Source: Halobacteria archaeon AArc-dxtr1
GTDB taxonomy: Archaea; Halobacteriota; Halobacteria; Halobacteriales; Natrialbaceae
Direction of reading: 5' to 3'
Length of the DNA: 64,000 nt
Assembly: GCA_025517425.1 (NCBI GenBank)
Contig: JAOPJY010000001.1
Location: forward strand, 1,226,217 to 1,290,216
In this document: one piece after another, positions 35,713-44,207 of the stretch
Layout: the number at the start of each line of letters is the position of its first letter
How positions within the stretch are numbered: the first letter of the stretch is position 1
Notes under the pieces: model-generated
Database searches by the model: none
The model's input: the letters and a program-made list of their open reading frames with translations, nothing else
What the model was told of the DNA's origin: nothing
Program-made: the position numbers and the translations under genes

Positions 35713-36264
35713 TCAGAGCTCACTGTCACCGTCCCCGCACGGCGGCAGCTCCCATCGCCCCACAGCGTCGCGCCATACGTCTTCCTCGTCGGGATCGCAG
35801 ACCGCCTGCCACTCTCGCGGCGACATAATGGTCGCATCGATCTCCCCGGTCTGGGCCTCGACGGGCGGATCCGTCCTGATTTTGTGCAACAGCACCCCGA
35901 TATCGGGGTGTTTACGGATCCGACCCAGTGCCTCGGTCGCCTCGTCGGGCCCTAAAAACGAGAGCATACACTCTGTCAGAAGCACGTCAATTTCGTCGAC
36001 ACCGAACGCCTCGCGAAGCGTCTCGATTACGTCTTGGTCGCGAAGATCGGCCTGGATAACCCACTGTCGCGTCGCCTCAGGGACCGCGTCCACGGCGTCC
36101 GCCGAGGCGTCGAATCCGTAGGTAGCCACGTCGTTCGCCCGCAGTCGCTCGACGGTCGTCGCGGAGCCACAGCCCGCAATGAGGACGACCGGATCGCGGT
36201 CGTCGTCGGCGACGAACCAGGCAAACTCGGCGAGTTCCCGCGTTTCGTCGTACGTGTCACCCAT
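35713..36264 (-). CDS. Class I SAM-dependent methyltransferase
   Basis: A 183-residue protein with the Rossmann glycine motif VVLIAGCGSA at about 30-39, an acidic ribose-binding position in YGFDASADAV, and a following ADLRDQD segment. The C-terminal part, including LLTECMLSFLG, does not match a well-known methyltransferase subgroup, so the substrate is unknown. The ATG at 36264 is chosen because the longer frame upstream is a shadow of the phosphatase gene. It is the last gene of the - strand cluster that begins with PTS genes. Confidence 0.8.
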   Translation of the reverse strand: MGDTYDETRELAEFAWFVADDDRDPVVLIAGCGSATTVERLRANDVATYGFDASADAVDAVPEATRQWVIQADLRDQDVIETLREAFGVDEIDVLLTECMLSFLGPDEATEALGRIRKHPDIGVLLHKIRTDPPVEAQTGEIDATIMSPREWQAVCDPDEEDVWRDAVGRWELPPCGDGDSEL

Positions 36265-36346
36265 ACGGCCGACAGGGCGGGGAGGCGAAAAAGCGTCTCG
36301 GTCGGCGGCGTTCGGAAGAACGTCCCGGCCGAATTCGCGTGATCCC

Positions 36347-37210
36347 TTACTCGGCGTACAGCGCCTCGATCTCGGCGATCCGATCCGGGTTCCCGAAGTA
36401 CGTCGGAATGCGCTGGTGTAGGGTGTCGGGATCGGCATCGAGAATCGAACCGTGTCCGGTCGACGAGCGCCCACCCGCCGTTTCGACGATGTGGGCGATC
36501 GGGTTCGATTCGTACTGGAGCCGCAGGACGCCGTCGGGACCGCCCGATTGTGGGGGGTACGCGAGGAGACCACCGCGGTCGAGCAGGTGGGCAACGTCGC
36601 CCACCATCGCCCCCGTGTACCGGAGCTTGTGCGTGCGCCGAAGCTCTCGCCAGTGATCGCGCAGTTCCGGTGGCCACCCCGCAGTCGAGCGGGCAGCACC
36701 ACAGATTTCCGACGTCTCGGGGATCGAGACGGGATCTGCGGAGACGACGGCACCGTCGTCGATGACGTAGCGCACGCAGCGATCGTCGGTGGCGACAGTC
36801 ATCGTCGTCGTGGGGCCATAGAGCACGAACGTGCTCGCAACGAGGTCCCGGCCTCGGGCAGGAACGGAATCATCGTAGACGCCAACGACGGTGCCGGTGA
36901 CGGTGTTCGGCCGGAGGTTCGAGGAGCCATCGACCGGATCGACGGCGACGGTGTAGCCCTCTCCGACGTCGAGGAGATCACTGCGCTCCTCGCTGGCGTA
37001 GGTTCCGACGGCGTCGACTGCGGTGAGTTGATCCTGCAGACGGCGGTCGACGCGGCGGTCGACGGCGAGTCGCTCGTCGCCGCTTTCGTTCTCGCCAGCG
37101 GTCTCGACGGTCGACCGTCCGGCGACGTCACAAAGCGTCCGATTGATCGTCGGCGTCACCTCGGCGAGAGCCTCGAGTATCGAGGCGACGTCTGCGTCGG
37201 CTTCGATCAT
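36347..37210 (-). CDS. Class 1 fructose-1,6-bisphosphatase
   Basis: A 287-residue gluconeogenic phosphatase that removes the 1-phosphate of fructose-1,6-bisphosphate. It shows the metal/phosphate signature VDPVDGSSNLRPN at about 90-102 and the LRYTGAMVGDVAHLLDRGG block. The ATG at 37210 is the most likely start (MIEADADVASILEALAEVTPTINRTL). Its place next to PTS genes suggests sugar-phosphate balance in the same regulon as fructose uptake. Confidence 0.88.
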   Translation of the reverse strand: MIEADADVASILEALAEVTPTINRTLCDVAGRSTVETAGENESGDERLAVDRRVDRRLQDQLTAVDAVGTYASEERSDLLDVGEGYTVAVDPVDGSSNLRPNTVTGTVVGVYDDSVPARGRDLVASTFVLYGPTTTMTVATDDRCVRYVIDDGAVVSADPVSIPETSEICGAARSTAGWPPELRDHWRELRRTHKLRYTGAMVGDVAHLLDRGGLLAYPPQSGGPDGVLRLQYESNPIAHIVETAGGRSSTGHGSILDADPDTLHQRIPTYFGNPDRIAEIEALYAE

Positions 37211-37307
37211 CGCACCACCCGAACCGCTGGTGCCGAGGCCGAACTCAAGCGGCGACGAAGGTGGGTAGAGCCCCAAGTACGGAGCCAGCGTTCGGTTTCG
37301 AGCCCCA

Positions 37308-37524
37308 TCAGGGATCCTCCGCGACGATCTCGACGTTCGCGGCCTCGAACGGTTCCCGCTGTGCGTCGGAGAGGGCGTCGTCGGTGATAAAACAGGTCGA
37401 GGTCGGAGTGATCGGCAAATTGGACGAAGCTCTGCTTGCCGAGTTTCGTCGTATCGGCGACAGAGCACTCGCCGCGCTCGCTGACGAGTTCGACGATTTC
37501 GCGCCTGCGGACTGCCGGTAACAT
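37308..37524 (-). pseudogene. glpR: GlpR/DeoR-family repressor, deleted and frameshifted
   Basis: The first 24 residues (MLPAVRRREIVELVSERGECSVAD) match the N-terminus of haloarchaeal GlpR. The reading frame then jumps to its C-terminal domain (DTTKLGKQSFVQFADHSDLD), so about two thirds of the protein, including the rest of the helix-turn-helix, is missing. A further one-base shift in a T-run near 37395-37398 is needed to continue into FITDDALSDAQREPF, which ends at the stop 37308-37310. GlpR normally represses fructose and glycerol genes; this copy cannot. Confidence 0.82.
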
Positions 37525-37579
37525 CCCTAGTCGGTCGACGCTACGCGAGCCGATCCCAAAGCGTTCCCGCTTTCACTCG

Positions 37580-38068
37580 TTACGAGAGCCTCCGCTTGAC
37601 CCGAGCGAGGAGGCTCTTCTCGCGGCGTCGTTCGAGCGCCTCCTGGTCGATAGTTCGCGTCCCGTCGGCAGGAGACGACGAGGCGGTTTGGGCCTCGGCA
37701 TCGTCCGCCGCCGAGGCGACGGTTTCGTCGTTTGCAGACGCCTGCGGAGCGTCGACGGGGTCGCCGCCGGCGGCGTCGATGGCCGCCGCGATCAGGGAGT
37801 CGGCATCGTTGACGGCATCTTTGACCGTTCCCTTCACGACTGGAAGGGCTTCGAAGCGGTCCATGGGGACGGCGGTGTCGGCCGCGACGATCGTGGCCTC
37901 GGCCGCCTCGATGTCGCCGTCGGGGAGTTCGTTCTCGGCACCCATCGCCCCCTGAACCTCGACGGTGATCTCGTGGCCGCGCGCTGTGGGGGTTGTCTCT
38001 AACTTCTCGGCGGCCATCTGGCTGTGTGCGATTCCGGTCGGACAGGCTGTGACTGCAACGAATTTCAG
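37580..38068 (-). CDS. ptfB: PTS fructose-type IIB component
   Basis: A 162-residue protein. The IIB-fru domain (about 1-105) has the phosphocysteine loop FVAVTACPTGIAHS with C9 and MAAEKLE after it. A disordered Ala/Asp stretch follows, then a basic tail. No ATG, GTG or TTG fits: the reading starts best at a CTG (38068), which overlaps the enzyme I stop as CTGA. It normally accepts phosphate from IIA and passes it to sugar on IIC, but the IIC gene here is broken. Confidence 0.88.
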   Translation of the reverse strand: MKFVAVTACPTGIAHSQMAAEKLETTPTARGHEITVEVQGAMGAENELPDGDIEAAEATIVAADTAVPMDRFEALPVVKGTVKDAVNDADSLIAAAIDAAGGDPVDAPQASANDETVASAADDAEAQTASSSPADGTRTIDQEALERRREKSLLARVKRRLS

Positions 38069-39780
38069 TGGTCTGGGAGGTGGTCGCGTACGTCTCGTTC
38101 GGTCGTCGCCGCGAGCGCGCGTTCGGCAAGTTCGCTCGCGTCGGCTCGGTGCTGGCGGGTGACGGCGGCTTTCACGTCGGGAACGGTGACCGGGCTCATG
38201 CTCAGTTCGTCGAGTTCGAGGCCGACGAGCAACGCCGTGAAGGACGGATCGCCGGCCATCTCGCCGCACATTCCGATCCAGGCGTCCTCGGCGTGGGCCG
38301 CCTCGACGTTCCGTCTGATCGCGCGCAACACGGCGGGCTGACAGGGATCACGAAGTCCCGCAACCTGCTCGTTTTCGCGGGCGGCGGCCATCACGTACTG
38401 GGTGAGGTCGTTCGTCCCGATACTCAGGAAATCGACCCGCGACGCCAGTTCGCGGGCGAGGAAGACCGCGGCCGGCGTCTCGACCATCACGCCGAGTTCG
38501 GGGACGGCGTGGTCGACCCCCTCGGCGTCGAGAGCCTCGGCAACGTCGTCGACGACCGAGAGCGCGGCGTCGAGCTCCTCGACGGTCGTCACCAGCGGGA
38601 ACATGACGGCGAGGGCACCCTCGTCGTGGGCTGCCGCCCGGAGCAGCGCCCGCAGCTGGGTCTCGAAGAGATCGGCGTCAGGCCCCAGAGATCGTCTGAT
38701 TCCGCGCTCGCCGAGGAACGGATTCTCCTCGTCGGGCAGGTCGAGGTAGGGAATGGGCTTGTCGCCCCCGACGTCGAGCGTTCGGACGACGACCCGGCCG
38801 TCGGGAAACGTCGAGAGGGCGTCGACGTAGGTTTCGTACTGCTCGTCCTCGCCGGGCGGAGCGTCTCGATCGAGAAACAGAAACTCGGTTCGATAGAGGC
38901 CGATTCCGTCGGCTCCTTGCTCACGAGCGCCGGCCAGTTCGGTGGGCCGGCCGACGTTGGCGGCGATCTCGATGGCGGTCCCGTCGGCGGTCATCACCGG
39001 GTCGGACCGAACGTCGACGGCGTCCTCCTCGGCCGCGGCGGCGCGGCGCTCTGGAGTCGGATCGACGACGACCTCGCCGGCCTCGCCGTCGACGACGACC
39101 GTCGCGCCGTCGGCCACGTCCGAAAGCGCCTCACCGACACCGACGACGGCGGGCAGGGAGAGCGAGCGCGCGAAGATTGCGGCGTGGGAGGTCCGCCCGC
39201 CGGTGACGGTGGCGAAGCCGGCGACTCGTTCCGGATCGAGCTGGACGGTGTCACTCGGCGTGAGGCGCTCGGCGAGCAGAACTGTTCCAGGCGGTAGCTC
39301 GGCGAGAGCAGCGCCCTCGTCGCCGGTCAGGGTACGGACGAGACGGTCGCGGACGTCCCGCAGGTCGTCGGCCCGCTCTGCCATCCGGCCATCCATCCCT
39401 TCGAACTGCTCGATCGGGGCGGCAAACGCCGTCCTGACGGCGCCTTCGGCCGCCGCTCCGTCCTCGATCGCGTCCGCGACGCCGTCTTCGATCTGTGGAT
39501 CGTCGAGGAACTGGATGTGGGCGTCGAAGACGCCGGCTTCCTCCTCGCCGATGCGCGCTGCGGTTCGCTCGCGTTCGTCGGCCAGGGCATCTCTGGCGCG
39601 GTCGCGAGCGTCGACGAATCGTCGCCACTCGGCGCCAGGGTCGATCGCGTCCGTCCGCGAATCCAGGGTAGCCTCCGCAACGGTATCGGCCGACTCTCCG
39701 TCGGACGGACGGTACCAGACGACGGTTCCGGCACCGCTTCGAGGTGTCACACCGGTTCCGGTAAGGGTTCGTTCGGACAT
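38065..39780 (-). CDS. ptsI: Phosphoenolpyruvate--protein phosphotransferase (enzyme I)
   Basis: A 571-residue enzyme I. The N-terminal phosphohistidine domain has GGRTSHAAIFARSL with H199. The C-terminal PEP-binding barrel has IGLYRTEFLFLDRD, RTLDVGGDKPIPY, SIGTNDLTQYVMAA and the active-site Cys in GMCGEMAGDP. It starts the PTS phosphate relay from PEP to HPr. It lies 80 bases after ptsH on the same strand and overlaps ptfB by four bases. The reading frame is intact and of normal length. Confidence 0.94.
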   Translation of the reverse strand: MSERTLTGTGVTPRSGAGTVVWYRPSDGESADTVAEATLDSRTDAIDPGAEWRRFVDARDRARDALADERERTAARIGEEEAGVFDAHIQFLDDPQIEDGVADAIEDGAAAEGAVRTAFAAPIEQFEGMDGRMAERADDLRDVRDRLVRTLTGDEGAALAELPPGTVLLAERLTPSDTVQLDPERVAGFATVTGGRTSHAAIFARSLSLPAVVGVGEALSDVADGATVVVDGEAGEVVVDPTPERRAAAAEEDAVDVRSDPVMTADGTAIEIAANVGRPTELAGAREQGADGIGLYRTEFLFLDRDAPPGEDEQYETYVDALSTFPDGRVVVRTLDVGGDKPIPYLDLPDEENPFLGERGIRRSLGPDADLFETQLRALLRAAAHDEGALAVMFPLVTTVEELDAALSVVDDVAEALDAEGVDHAVPELGVMVETPAAVFLARELASRVDFLSIGTNDLTQYVMAAARENEQVAGLRDPCQPAVLRAIRRNVEAAHAEDAWIGMCGEMAGDPSFTALLVGLELDELSMSPVTVPDVKAAVTRQHRADASELAERALAATTERDVRDHLPDH

Positions 39781-39860
39781 GGTGTTCAGGCGTGAGGCGT
39801 GATCATTCGTGTGTGAGGGGGAGTGGTTCGTGCGTAGGGCGGACGTTGTGCTTCGACGTC

Positions 39861-40148
39861 TCAGTCATCGTTCAGCTCTGCTTCAGGCGACGTGAGGAGG
39901 GCTTCGAGGGCGTCTAACGCGTCCTCAGCGCCGTCGCCCTCGGCGACGAGCAGGACGTCCTCGCCGTTCTCGACGTCGAGTCCAGTCACCGCGAGCATGC
40001 TCGCCGCAGAGTGTAAGTCCTCGTCGCCGGGGCGTCCGACTCGAACCTCGGCGTCGTACATGGCGGCAGTCTGAACGAATTCGGCCGCGGGCCGCGCGTG
40101 GAGGCCGGCTTCGGGGACGACCGTGACGACGCGCTCGTGGGCAGTCAT
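39861..40148 (-). CDS. ptsH: HPr phosphocarrier protein
   Basis: A 95-residue HPr. The active histidine is in PEAGLHARPAAEF at H17, and the SAASMLAVTGLDVENGEDVLL segment covers the regulatory-serine region of bacterial HPr. It carries phosphate from enzyme I to IIA. Its start overlaps the ptfA stop by four bases (ATGA at 40145-40148), so coupled translation is likely. Confidence 0.92.
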   Translation of the reverse strand: MTAHERVVTVVPEAGLHARPAAEFVQTAAMYDAEVRVGRPGDEDLHSAASMLAVTGLDVENGEDVLLVAEGDGAEDALDALEALLTSPEAELNDD

Positions 40149-40621
40149 GCGATCGCCTCCCGAAGGACGGACTGCACGGCGTCCGGCGACGACGCGTCCG
40201 ACAGCCCCTCGCGACCCTCGTCGTGCATCAGCGCCCGAGACAGCGAGCTGAGGATCGAGAGGTGATCCTCGGCGCCGGACTCGGGAACCAGGATCGTGAA
40301 CACGAGGCGGGCGGGCTTGTCGTCCATCGCTCCGAAGTCGATGCCGCCGTCGGCGCGGGCGAAAGCGAGCGACGGGCGGCTGACAGCGTCGGTTTTCGCG
40401 TGGGGAATACCGATCCCCATCCCGACGCCGGTGGTGGTCTGTTCCTCTCGCGCGAGCAACGCCTCGAGGGCCGCCTCCCGATCCTCGACGCGTCCGTTGT
40501 CGTCGATCAGAGAGGGCAGGTGCTCGATGCAGGCCTCCTTCTGGTCGGGGGCGCCTGACAGCGAGACGTGAGCGGTCGGCAGCAACTCGTCTGCGTCGTC
40601 TGCCTCGATTGCCGTAGTCAT
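40145..40621 (-). CDS. ptfA: PTS fructose-type IIA component
   Basis: A 158-residue IIA-fru/mtl domain. The phosphohistidine is H74 in GMGIGIPHAKTDAV. VFTILVPESGAEDHLSILSSLSRALM is the typical C-terminal half. It receives phosphate from HPr and passes it to IIB. It is the first intact gene of the - strand PTS run; upstream lies the broken IIC gene. Confidence 0.92.
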   Translation of the reverse strand: MTTAIEADDADELLPTAHVSLSGAPDQKEACIEHLPSLIDDNGRVEDREAALEALLAREEQTTTGVGMGIGIPHAKTDAVSRPSLAFARADGGIDFGAMDDKPARLVFTILVPESGAEDHLSILSSLSRALMHDEGREGLSDASSPDAVQSVLREAIA

Positions 40622-40733
40622 GGATTGGAGTTGGGTCGTGTGTTCGTCTGCCCCGGTGAGCCGGGGAGGCCAGTGGTTGGTGGTAGCATACCGAACATAG
40701 TGGAGATTTCGGTCGGCAAGTGGTCAGAGAGCG

Positions 40734-41352
40734 TTACTGACCCGATCCGCTGACGGGACCAGTTCCCGCGGCGTCGTCGACCGTAACCTCGACGTCCGAC
40801 TTGAGCGGCGTGATGACCGCGGCGGTTACGACCGCGCCAAGAGCGATACAGCCCAGGAACAGCAGCGGGTTATTCGCCAGCGGCACGACGAAGATACCTC
40901 CGTGGGGTGCGGGCATCGTCACGCCGAGTCATATCGCGGTGGCGGCGGTCACGCTGCCGGCCATGATGCTCGGAATAACCCGGAGCAGGTCGGCCGCGGC
41001 GTAGGGAATCGCCCTCAGTGATGAACGAGAAGCCGAGCGGAACGGCGGCCTTCGCGTTCTCGTCCATCTCGGGCAGATACTTGTGCGGAGCGGCGAAGTT
41101 CGACAGCGCGAGGCCCAGCGGCGGAACCATCCCGGCGATCATCACCGCGGCCATCGGCTCGGTAATGCCGTCGGCGATCAGCGCGACCCCGAAGACGTAG
41201 GCGACCTTGTTGACCGGGCCGCCCATGTCGAAGGCCATCATCGCGCCGATGATCGCACCGAGCAAGAGCGCGTGCGAGCCCTCCATGCCCGTCAACGCCG
41301 AAGTCAGCGCGCCGTCGAGCAGTGCGATTGGGACGCCGAGCATCCACCACTA
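40734..41352 (-). pseudogene. ptfC: PTS fructose IIC permease, 5'-truncated, frameshifted, with internal stop
   Basis: Two out-of-frame pieces of one IIC protein remain. Piece 1 (about 41343-41011) reads GVPIALLDGALTSALTGMEG, DMGGPVNKVAYVFGVALIA and FSFITEG. A change of two bases near 41010 moves the frame. Piece 2 has SIMAGSVTAAT, then an in-frame TGA at 40929-40931, then TMPAPHGGIFVVPLANNPLLFLGCIALG to 40734. The first half of the about 370-residue protein, with the first membrane helices, is absent; the break is near 41352. No functional permease can be made. Confidence 0.88.
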
Positions 41353-41479
41353 CCAACTAAACAGTACTGAGCATGATTGTTCCATATTTTTAATGGCGAG
41401 AAATATGTGGGGACGATCAGTAAATGCACGGCGCGCCGAATCTGCAAGGTTATACCCGGCGGGTGACAACCCGTGGGCA

Positions 41480-42343
41480 ATGCGCGAGGAGGCGACAGCG
41501 TTCGTTCCGGGCCACGTGACGGGCTTTTTCAGTGCCCACCCGGACACGGATCCGATGAAGGCGGGATCGCGAGGCGCGGGCCTGACGCTTACCGACGGCG
41601 TCGAGGTGACCGTCTCGTCGGTCGAACGTGCCGGATCCGCGTCGCGATCGAATGGAGCGTCAGCGGAGACAGTCTGGCTCGACAGCGAGCCGATCCACGT
41701 CGAACCAGTCGAAACGGTTCTCGACGCACTCGGAGCGTCTGCCCACGTAACGGCCGAATCCGATCTCCCGCTCGGAGCCGGCTTCGGCGTCTCGGGAGCG
41801 ATGGCGCTGGGAACAGCACTGGCAGCAAACCGGGTGTTCGGCGAACATCGGTCGGAGAACGAACTCGTGGCGCTCGCCCATTGTGCGGAAGTCGAAGCTG
41901 GAACTGGCCTGGGCGACGTGGTTGCCCAGGCTCGCGGCGGCGCCCCGATTCGACTCGAACCGGGGGCGCCGGCACGCAACGAACTCGACGCCATCCCGGA
42001 GCGCTCGCGAGTCGAGTACGTTGCCTTCGACGAACTCTCGACGGCCGACGTACTCGCAGGTGATACCGAGACGCTGTCGGCAGCCGGGGAACGTGCGCTC
42101 TCGAGGCTGGTCGATGATCCGACGCTGCCCGCGCTCGTGCGCACCTCGAGACAGTTCGCCCGCGAGGCCGACCTGCTCACGCCCCGAGTCGAGACGGCGA
42201 TCGAGGCCACCGCCGATGCGGGTGGCGAGGCGTCGATGGCGATGCTCGGCGAGACGGTCTTCGCGCTCGGAACCGGGCTCACGGATGCGGGGTATGATCC
42301 TGCGGTCTGTGAAACGCACTCGGCAGGCGCAGTGTTACACTAA
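41480..42343 (+). CDS. Pantoate kinase (archaeal CoA pathway)
   Basis: A 287-residue GHMP-family kinase that phosphorylates pantoate, the archaeal step before phosphopantothenate synthetase. It has the ATP loop LPLGAGFGVSGAMALGTALAAN at about 95-116 (the family's PxxxGxGxSGA), HVTGFFSAHPDTDPMKAGSRGAG at the N-terminus, and CAEVEAGTGLGDVVAQARGG. The ATG at 41480 gives the standard start; longer frames upstream cover the IIC remnant. Its partner enzyme gene is at 49314-50096. Confidence 0.87.
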   Translation: MREEATAFVPGHVTGFFSAHPDTDPMKAGSRGAGLTLTDGVEVTVSSVERAGSASRSNGASAETVWLDSEPIHVEPVETVLDALGASAHVTAESDLPLGAGFGVSGAMALGTALAANRVFGEHRSENELVALAHCAEVEAGTGLGDVVAQARGGAPIRLEPGAPARNELDAIPERSRVEYVAFDELSTADVLAGDTETLSAAGERALSRLVDDPTLPALVRTSRQFAREADLLTPRVETAIEATADAGGEASMAMLGETVFALGTGLTDAGYDPAVCETHSAGAVLH

Positions 42344-42479
42344 GCACTCGGGAGTCCAGGACGCGAGGCTGGTATTGCCGACGTCGGCGAGCGCGAGGAC
42401 AGCGAAACCACCCGCCAGAGCGCGCTTCGCTGCGACGACCTGTCCTGCGGGCTGATTGTACACACAATTGTAAATACAT

Positions 42480-42545
42480 ACACATGTGTGAAACCATTAA
42501 GATAACGATCGTCCATACGTACCTGTATGGGAGACAATACCATAC
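42480..42545 (+). promoter_or_regulatory. Palindrome and CCATAC/GTATGG repeats at the SBP start
   Basis: ACACATGTGT (42480-42489) is a perfect ten-base palindrome. CCATAC (42513-42518), GTATGG (42525-42530) and CCATAC (42540-42545) alternate around the ATG at 42527. CCATTAAG at about 42494-42501 is in TATA position. Control of the sugar-binding-protein gene by a repressor or activator is inferred. Confidence 0.4.
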
Positions 42546-43777
42546 AGATCGATCGGCGCGGAGTGCTCCGAGGAACGGGCGGCGCTGCTGCGGTCGTCGT
42601 TGGACTGGGAAGTATCGGCGGCGCGAGCGCACAGGAAGCGCTCTCAGTCACCGCCGTCTGGACGGACGACGAGGAAGAAGACTTCCTCGCGGTAGTCGAC
42701 TACGCCGAAGACGAGACCGGACTCGAGATCTCGTACGCACCGCGGGATACCGAGACACTCCTGACCGAGACGCTGATGGACTACGAGGTGGGCGTCGCAA
42801 CCGCGGACATCGTCGTCTTACCGACGGAGGGACGAGTGCGACGCGACGGCGGAGCCGGCCACCTCGAACCGCTGGATGACCTGTGGGACGAGGACGACTA
42901 CACGACGGACTACGGACCCGTCACGGTCGACGGTGAGGTCTACGCCGCACCCTTCGGCGGCGATATCAAGCCCGGCTTCTGGTACCGGCCGTCGTTCTTC
43001 GAGGAGCACGACCTCGAAGAGCCCGACGACTACGACGCTTTTCTCGATCTGCTCGAGGAGATCGACGGGATCGACGGCGTCGAGGCACCGCTGGCATCGG
43101 GCAACGGCGATGGCTGGCCGTTGAGCGACGTGACGGAGGCGTTTATCCTTCGCCAAGAGGACGGCGCCCAGCTGCAGGTCGATCTCATCGAGGGTGACGC
43201 CTCGTTCACCGACGACCGCGTCGTCACTGCCTTCGAAGAGCTACAGGAACTCCTCCAGGCGGGATACTTCAGCGAGGTTCGAGACTTCGGCATCCAGTAC
43301 GAGTTCTTCTGGGCGAACGAGACGCCGCTATACTTCATGGGCTCGTGGACGCCAGCGTTCGGTGCGATCGACGATCCTGAAGATCTGGATTACTTCATGC
43401 TTCCCGGCGCGGAGGCGATGGTGACGAGTATCAACTGGTTCACCGTCCCAGCGTACGCCCCAGACATCGACGCGGCCCGAGACGCGGTCGAGGCAATTAT
43501 CTCGCCTGAAGGCCAGGAGGTCTGGACCGAACGCGGCGGGTTCGTTCCGACGGCACTCGACGTTCCCGACGACGCCTTCGACCTCGAGGTCATGCAGGAC
43601 ATCTCGGAGCAGGCCGACGAGGTCGAACTCGTCCCGGACTTAGATGACGCGCTGGGCGATCCGTTCCAGGCGGAGTTCTGGTCGCAGTTGCTCGGCCTCT
43701 GGGCGGAGCCAGATCAGGACGTCCAGTCGATCACCGAATCACTCGACAGCGTGTTACAGGAGACCGTCGAGGAGTGA
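42527..43777 (+). CDS. Sugar ABC transporter substrate-binding protein
   Basis: A 416-residue protein with a twin-arginine signal (IDRRGVLRGTGGAAAVVVG, cleaved near GGASAQEA; no lipobox Cys). The mature part is a family-1 extracellular sugar-binding fold: VTAVWTDDEEEDFLAV start, DIVVLPTEGRV, YAAPFGGDIKPGFWYR and FFWANETPLYFMGSW. The transporter's permease and ATPase genes are probably the - strand operon at 45885-49049, convergent with this gene. The sugar is not identifiable. Confidence 0.85.
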   Translation: MGDNTIQIDRRGVLRGTGGAAAVVVGLGSIGGASAQEALSVTAVWTDDEEEDFLAVVDYAEDETGLEISYAPRDTETLLTETLMDYEVGVATADIVVLPTEGRVRRDGGAGHLEPLDDLWDEDDYTTDYGPVTVDGEVYAAPFGGDIKPGFWYRPSFFEEHDLEEPDDYDAFLDLLEEIDGIDGVEAPLASGNGDGWPLSDVTEAFILRQEDGAQLQVDLIEGDASFTDDRVVTAFEELQELLQAGYFSEVRDFGIQYEFFWANETPLYFMGSWTPAFGAIDDPEDLDYFMLPGAEAMVTSINWFTVPAYAPDIDAARDAVEAIISPEGQEVWTERGGFVPTALDVPDDAFDLEVMQDISEQADEVELVPDLDDALGDPFQAEFWSQLLGLWAEPDQDVQSITESLDSVLQETVEE

Positions 43778-43778
43778 C

Positions 43779-44207
43779 GTGACCGAACCGAGCGAGGGTG
43801 GAAACGTCGGTCGCGGGGGCGCCGACAGCGACGGCGATCGAAGCGGGGCGGGAAGCGACGCTGATCGCGTTTCTGCGGTTAGCGACGGCGGTGTCGAGGA
43901 CGGATCCGGGAGGACAGTCGGGGCGGGCGATAGCGACAGCAGTGTACTCGATCCACTCCTCGTCGTCGGACAAGAGATTCGACGCAGCAGCGCCAACGCC
44001 GTCGCTGTCGACGTGCTGTACCTGTTCACGACGGCGTTTTTCGCCACGCTCGCGATACGCGGGTTCTGGCCGGCAATGATCGCCGCACTTCCCCTCGCCG
44101 TGTTGCTCGCGTTCGCCTTGATGTCCTCACGGCTGTTCTTCATCACGAACGTGATCGTCCTGGCTCTGACCGTGGCAGCGACGCGGGCTGGCTACGTCCC
44201 GCTGTGA
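43779..44207 (+). CDS. Membrane protein following the sugar-binding protein
   Basis: A 142-residue protein that starts at GTG 43779, one base after the binding-protein stop. A Gly/Asp/Ser-rich disordered half (about 1-55) is followed by three hydrophobic helices (about 72-90, 92-112 and 115-138). The family is not recognised. Tight spacing suggests co-transcription with the binding protein; an accessory role is a guess. Confidence 0.65.
   Translation: MTEPSEGGNVGRGGADSDGDRSGAGSDADRVSAVSDGGVEDGSGRTVGAGDSDSSVLDPLLVVGQEIRRSSANAVAVDVLYLFTTAFFATLAIRGFWPAMIAALPLAVLLAFALMSSRLFFITNVIVLALTVAATRAGYVPL

Noticed and set aside
36452-37387. Long + strand frame over the fructose-bisphosphatase gene
   Set aside because: The - strand protein has the DPVDGSSN signature; the opposite frame is a GC-rich shadow.
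38068-39297. Long + strand frame over the enzyme I gene
   Set aside because: Enzyme I is unambiguous on the other strand. Long antisense frames are common at this GC content.
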